From Clostridiales bacterium DTU023 (GTDB lineage: Bacteria > Bacillota > Clostridia > Saccharofermentanales > DTU023), in NCBI GenBank assembly GCA_001512945.1, contig LFTF01000071.1:1-15973 (forward strand): a stretch of DNA of 15,973 bases, read 5' to 3'. The notes beneath the pieces were generated by a model. That model did not search any database. It saw nothing but the letters and a program-made list of their open reading frames with translations, and was not told the DNA's origin. A program made the translations under genes and the position numbers. Positions 13,101-15,973 of the stretch are shown piece by piece (positions within the stretch are counted from its first letter, which is position 1; each line of letters begins with the position of its first letter).

Positions 13101-14307
13101 GATTCCGCAAAGGGTGCTCATAGCGGCCACTGTCTCGGTTGAATTGATTGGTTATGAGACCGGCGAGTGGCAGAACTTGCCTTAAAAACTTTTCGATATA
13201 GGCATTTTTAGCTTGCACTTGTTGTGATGTAGAGGTTCGACTGCTTAAAGATGGCAGCGTCATTTCATCCATCAAATGTCCTGTTTTAACGATTTCGTCC
13301 CAACGCTTGGCGCTGTAACCAGATGAACGTAAAAGCGATGTAACGGCACGTTCCATGACATCAGTGGCATGAGCCAGTTGTGCGAGGTGTTTGACTTTTT
13401 CGGCATCTCTTTCCTGCAGTCTGCTGTAGTGCTCCATGCCCTGGAGTTCATCCAGAGACTTGCGTGCGATGCTGAGCGTTTCATCGAAAATATTCCACCA
13501 ATACCGGGAGCACTCATCTTCCGGGAATAAACGCGATTGCATCTCCCTGTCGTTGAGCGCTGTGATGACAAGTTCTTGATAGCGTGGTAGAGTGCGCAGT
13601 TGTTTGAGCATCTTTGAAATTGCATCGCGGAAGGGGAGGTCATCCAGATCAGGAGAGTGCGCGAGAGAGACTGCCCTGAATTCAGTTAGCCATTGAACTT
13701 GCGTGCGATCTTCACCAGTAAGAACATAGGGTTTTATGTCTCCGTCGTCAGATAATCCTCGAGTTACGAGCTGATCGAATTCGGGGCGGCCTTCGTCGGA
13801 TGACTCGCATGCGCTGAGGGCATCGAGTTCCGCGTAAAATGTCGAGAGCACAGTATCCACAGTATCTGACAGTAGTTGATTCTCTTCGTCTCCTTCGATG
13901 ATGCGATAGCCGGGTTCAAGCAAAGGTTTCCCGTCACGGTCGCAAAATTCGGGCAAGTATGAAGACAGTACCTGGTTGCAGAAGGAATGTATGGTTGAAA
14001 TTTGGGCCAGTGACAACTCACGGATCAATGAATCGCGATAAACGCGTTCTTCTTCGTTCACGGCTAGTTGTTTCTGTTTACCAAATTCTTTAGCGATTTT
14101 CGTTTTGATTTGGCTTGCCGCAAGCTCTGAGAATGTCATGACGAGAAGTCGCGACGGTCGGACAGCTCCTGACAGTGATTGTCTGACAATCCGCTCCGTT
14201 AAGACTGCGGTTTTCCCGGAACCGGCCGCAGCTGAGATGAGTAAATTTCGCGCCTCATCGAAACCGATGGCCAGTTTCTGCTCTTCTGTCCATTCAATCG
14301 TGCCCAT
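10177..14307 (-). CDS. addA: AddA-type ATP-dependent helicase-nuclease subunit
   Basis: AddA is the UvrD-like helicase-nuclease subunit of the AddAB complex that processes double-strand breaks for recombination. The 1376-residue protein shows, in order: WTEEQKLAI and Walker A AAAGSGKTAVLTERI (about 25-40); motif II IYIDEYQDTSSIQDA (about 477-490); motif III VGDVKQSIYRFR; LNRNFRSRPGII; TRHSSKGLEWDYVILGG; and motif VI FYVAMTRARERLFFLLP (about 955-970). A C-terminal RecB-family nuclease follows, with GMIDLW and VDFKSDR (about 1300-1320) supplying the metal-binding Asp and Lys. It is somewhat longer than the ~1230-residue Bacillus subtilis AddA. ATG at 14307 is chosen because GAGG lies 6 bases upstream and the family N-terminus follows at once; the in-frame GTG at 14364 has no ribosome binding site. 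The partner addB, usually just upstream, is absent; a divergent lipoprotein gene occupies that side. Confidence 0.92.
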   Translation of the reverse strand: MGTIEWTEEQKLAIGFDEARNLLISAAAGSGKTAVLTERIVRQSLSGAVRPSRLLVMTFSELAASQIKTKIAKEFGKQKQLAVNEEERVYRDSLIRELSLAQISTIHSFCNQVLSSYLPEFCDRDGKPLLEPGYRIIEGDEENQLLSDTVDTVLSTFYAELDALSACESSDEGRPEFDQLVTRGLSDDGDIKPYVLTGEDRTQVQWLTEFRAVSLAHSPDLDDLPFRDAISKMLKQLRTLPRYQELVITALNDREMQSRLFPEDECSRYWWNIFDETLSIARKSLDELQGMEHYSRLQERDAEKVKHLAQLAHATDVMERAVTSLLRSSGYSAKRWDEIVKTGHLMDEMTLPSLSSRTSTSQQVQAKNAYIEKFLRQVLPLAGLITNQFNRDSGRYEHPLRNHPPIFTMCSEETRESLVETGRIVSRFMEVVLMVDREFQRRRFERNAILFSDIEHGALELLSRDDIGQTYRHRFDEIYIDEYQDTSSIQDAIIRTIDRDNVLMVGDVKQSIYRFRYANPALFSKREASSLLRIPGKLPSPLEPAGLGCLALLNRNFRSRPGIIAFVNEFFGAFLTKSAGEIEYDGTQRLQSHHSAREDEYPDVLWEIASMVKDAFEEQPADEPADLSYDSESSSSLREREALMAVRIIGELIDTGINPGQIAVLLPTNTNCRDYEQVLTRYGIPVTSRSGKIYPDNLVVRQIEALLSVLDNPRQDIPLLSTLMGPFTPEPWSSEELMAVTEVESAHSVHKDKRGRLRRTAFHEQFFTLCGEENNQLADKARAFISQFDRWRLMARELTSKELLDLIFYETEYPAYIARGTLGASHALELDQLISFIEQPDPGDMPGLRSTLRRLVRFRESEVNHGKLDNVLLPDAVNVLTRHSSKGLEWDYVILGGLDRKQSGPTPQSLIQYSEQDGLSSFTIADMGATVYNNAPNQTARIAESKREQAENWRLFYVAMTRARERLFFLLPARKTLRETSSYRTIIDEASYLTESLPEFTDRSGRAVVPENLSTLTKSDAELLLAVYAVRNPRVTQAITSAEEGNFSYDHHEVRVTPLTNIYQEVVDRKAKQDAQLVGHSIACGAETTRTDHSAFDHVYQLLSKEIPHPDAANTPAKITVTELKRLGQKQSIIQLSAEGDPVDPEWTFDALGSLARDAAASTPLAENYTKADIPLTMRGREQEEKSKGAALGIAMHSVFQFLDLEELRSLPEPQAEQAYLRQLKDMATKRIIEKEFFEDTSKFVDQAITWAKSDLAGRLLRAEQTTGRVYREMPFTVAVPSNQLHPSFPRDEMTLIQGMIDLWFLEDDGEAVLVDFKSDRLPEHQGDLILKDRYQIQIDAYADAISRATGLRVKERLVWLIRENRYVAFQANGSR

Positions 14308-14396
14308 GCGAACCTCATAATCTGACGCAAATATCTGTTCGAATAGCCCGTCGGGTATGCTCACTTAACCGGGCAATTCATTGTGTTTTCCCTGTT

Positions 14397-14414
14397 TCAA
14401 TCTTAACAGATTGA
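14397..14414. repeat. Inverted repeat in the addA/lipoprotein divergent intergenic region
   Basis: TCAATCT (14397-14403) and AGATTGA (14408-14414) form a perfect 7-base inverted repeat around TAAC. It lies in the 226-base divergent gap, about 90 bases from addA and 120 from the lipoprotein start. It could be an operator; no convincing -35/-10 pair was found in this gap. Confidence 0.35.
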
Positions 14415-14533
14415 GTGTTCATAAAGCCTGGCACGTTTGTTTTATCGTCATTATTTGTGCTTGGCTTGAAAGATCGCGCGAAATGGCAGACAATAATAGA
14501 ACTCGCATATTCTCGCGCAGAGGAGGATTCATC

Positions 14534-15973
14534 TTGAAGCGCACATTGGTTCTTATCGCCCTTATTGCCGTCTTATGCATGGTAGTTGTCGCCTGTAGCT
14601 CGCATTCGTTTGATGCTAAAGAGCTCGCAAGCATCAACGTGACCGGTGCCAACGGATTCGGTTCGCTTGTCGTTAATCTTGACAGTGAACAATTAAATTC
14701 GCTGATCGAAGAAGAATCCAGAGCACTCTCCGACAACGATGAACAAGCGTTCAAACGTCTCTTTCAGCGTGAAGCGGCTATCAACTCCTTAATCTATGAG
14801 GCCGATAAAACGGTGAACCTTAAAAATGGCGATGAAATTGTGATTCGCGCAGAATATGATGAAAAACTAACCAAATCGGCAGGTGTGCGTTTCCGAAACC
14901 TAAAATACAAATACGTCATTGCCGGACTCCGCGAGACATTGCCGATCGACGTGTCAAACAACGTCGATCTCACGTTCGTAGGGTTCAATGGCAGAGGGGT
15001 CGCATCGCTTTCGCTGTCTGGCGATGTTGAACAGTACCGTTCCGGCTTCGATTTCGTTTTTACGGGCGCAAAGACAAAACTGTCGAATGGTGACCTTGTC
15101 GAAGTAAAAGTGATTCCTAACAACGATTTCCTCACAGGTAATGGCAAAATTGCCCGGAATGCAACGCTTTCTTTCGAAGTTAAAGGACTAATTCCTCTTA
15201 AATCAATTGACCTCTTCAAGGACTTAGTTCTCGTGTTTGATGGTGTCAGCGATCACGGGATCGTCTCGTTCGACACAACACGCCTTCCCGTTGAATGGGT
15301 GGAGGCGGGTTCCTGGGGGCAAGCTCCCGTGCAATATATGGCCGTACCGCTGGCAGATCTTGCCAACGGGGATGTCGTACGCGTGGAGGCCAGTGTTGAT
15401 GAGGAATGGTTTGCAGAACGCGGGTTGAAAACAGGACAGGTAATCAAAGAATTTTCAGTGAGCGGTTTAAAAGAGTATCCGAGAAATCTCGACAATATTG
15501 ACTTGATGCCCCTGTTCGACAAAATTTCAGCCAGACTAGAACAAGATTTGGAAGAGCGCTTGACTCACAATTACTGGAATGACGATTTCCGGACAGGCGA
15601 ACCTGTGAGCCGGTGGGAATATGCTGAAAGACACGGTGTTAGCAAAATTTACTACGGATATAAACAGTCCGACCGCGCGCAGAATTTTGTAACGCTTATC
15701 TACAAAGTAACGATCGAGGGACTATGTCAAGAAATAACGCCCTACCAGTCTGCCTATCTGGACGGCGATCGAGAATCGGCAACGCTCTATTTAGCCTATG
15801 TTGTGGATGATATTATGTATGACCGGTCAGACATCGATGATTTTCGTGATTTTAATCTTAAGTTCCACAGCGACGTGGAATTGGAACTGATCGCGCGCTT
15901 CAAAGAGCAATATGGCGGGGCAGGCGTCCAGATTGTGGAGGTGCCTGTACCAGAGCAGGTCCGGTACCCGTAA
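14534..15973 (+). CDS. Lipoprotein with three repeated beta-rich domains, function unknown
   Basis: The 479-residue protein is exported and lipid-anchored. It starts KRTLVLIALIAVLCMVVVACSS after the initiator, a signal peptide with lipobox VVAC, so Cys ~21 would be acylated. The start is TTG at 14534, with AGGAGG 7 bases upstream; the open frame further upstream (from 14381) lacks a ribosome binding site. Three repeats of ~90-110 residues follow. Each starts with a strand like VDLTFVGFNGRGVASL or LVLVFDGVSDHGIVSF, then has (L)xNGDxVxV and ends FxVxGL (KYVIAGL, FEVKGL, FSVSGL). A C-terminal domain of ~150 residues (LEERLTHNYW..., VTLIYKVTIEG, YLAYVVDDIMYDRSD) has no repeat. The repeat style recalls extracellular parts of Bacillota zinc-ribbon membrane proteins, but here no zinc ribbon is present. 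The stop TAA is the last codon of the window. Function is unknown; a cell-envelope role is inferred. Confidence 0.8.
   Translation: MKRTLVLIALIAVLCMVVVACSSHSFDAKELASINVTGANGFGSLVVNLDSEQLNSLIEEESRALSDNDEQAFKRLFQREAAINSLIYEADKTVNLKNGDEIVIRAEYDEKLTKSAGVRFRNLKYKYVIAGLRETLPIDVSNNVDLTFVGFNGRGVASLSLSGDVEQYRSGFDFVFTGAKTKLSNGDLVEVKVIPNNDFLTGNGKIARNATLSFEVKGLIPLKSIDLFKDLVLVFDGVSDHGIVSFDTTRLPVEWVEAGSWGQAPVQYMAVPLADLANGDVVRVEASVDEEWFAERGLKTGQVIKEFSVSGLKEYPRNLDNIDLMPLFDKISARLEQDLEERLTHNYWNDDFRTGEPVSRWEYAERHGVSKIYYGYKQSDRAQNFVTLIYKVTIEGLCQEITPYQSAYLDGDRESATLYLAYVVDDIMYDRSDIDDFRDFNLKFHSDVELELIARFKEQYGGAGVQIVEVPVPEQVRYP

Noticed and set aside
14308..14364. Extended addA start at GTG 14364
   Set aside because: No ribosome binding site; ATG 14307 has GAGG and matches the family N-terminus.
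14381..14533. Upstream extension of the lipoprotein frame
   Set aside because: It would bury the signal peptide behind 51 residues; TTG 14534 has a strong AGGAGG and gives a normal lipoprotein signal.

Overview
The window looks like chromosomal DNA from an anaerobic, low-to-mid GC member of the Bacillota (probably Clostridia). Supporting signs are strong AGGAGG ribosome binding sites, TTG and GTG starts, a ribosomal protein S12 carrying the ~13-residue N-terminal insert seen in Gram-positive bacteria, an AddA-type recombination nuclease, and selenium genes typical of strict anaerobes. The exact genus cannot be named from the sequence.

Layout. Bases 1-125 hold the last 40 codons of a probable sugar/nucleoside ABC transporter permease. 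A promoter-like site and a hairpin with a T-run lead into a complete str operon on the + strand: rpsL, rpsG, fusA, tuf. It closes with a strong intrinsic terminator at 4834-4870, so it is not fused to an S10 operon. A nicotinamidase-like cysteine hydrolase gene follows. From about 5500 to 14300 everything is on the minus strand. In transcription order it runs: addA, tRNA-Sec (selC), a long CofE-like ligase, yqeB, a yqeC-mocA fusion, a selenocysteine-containing ArsC/Spx-family protein, and a small two-helix membrane protein. A divergent lipoprotein with three repeated domains closes the window on the + strand.

Main discovery. The block from 10104 down to 5841 is a selenium island. tRNA-Sec(UCA) sits upstream of the maturation genes for selenium-dependent molybdenum hydroxylases (yqeB, yqeC, mocA). 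These are followed by a gene that plain ORF calling truncates. Its real start is 33 bases further upstream, behind a perfect ribosome binding site. The frame then crosses a TGA that replaces the first cysteine of the conserved CxxC motif, giving UxxC. A hairpin with a GGU apical loop lies just downstream, as expected of a bacterial SECIS element. The organism therefore appears to use selenium both as selenocysteine and as the labile cofactor of molybdenum hydroxylases, with a tRNA, two accessory proteins, a cytidylyltransferase domain and a selenoprotein encoded side by side.

Other points of interest are a hairpin lying exactly between the Shine-Dalgarno and the start codon of the CofE-like gene, a palindrome overlapping the -35 box of selC, an attenuator-like hairpin in the rpsL leader, and an addA gene without an adjacent addB. 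No insertion sequences, prophage genes or CRISPR arrays were seen.
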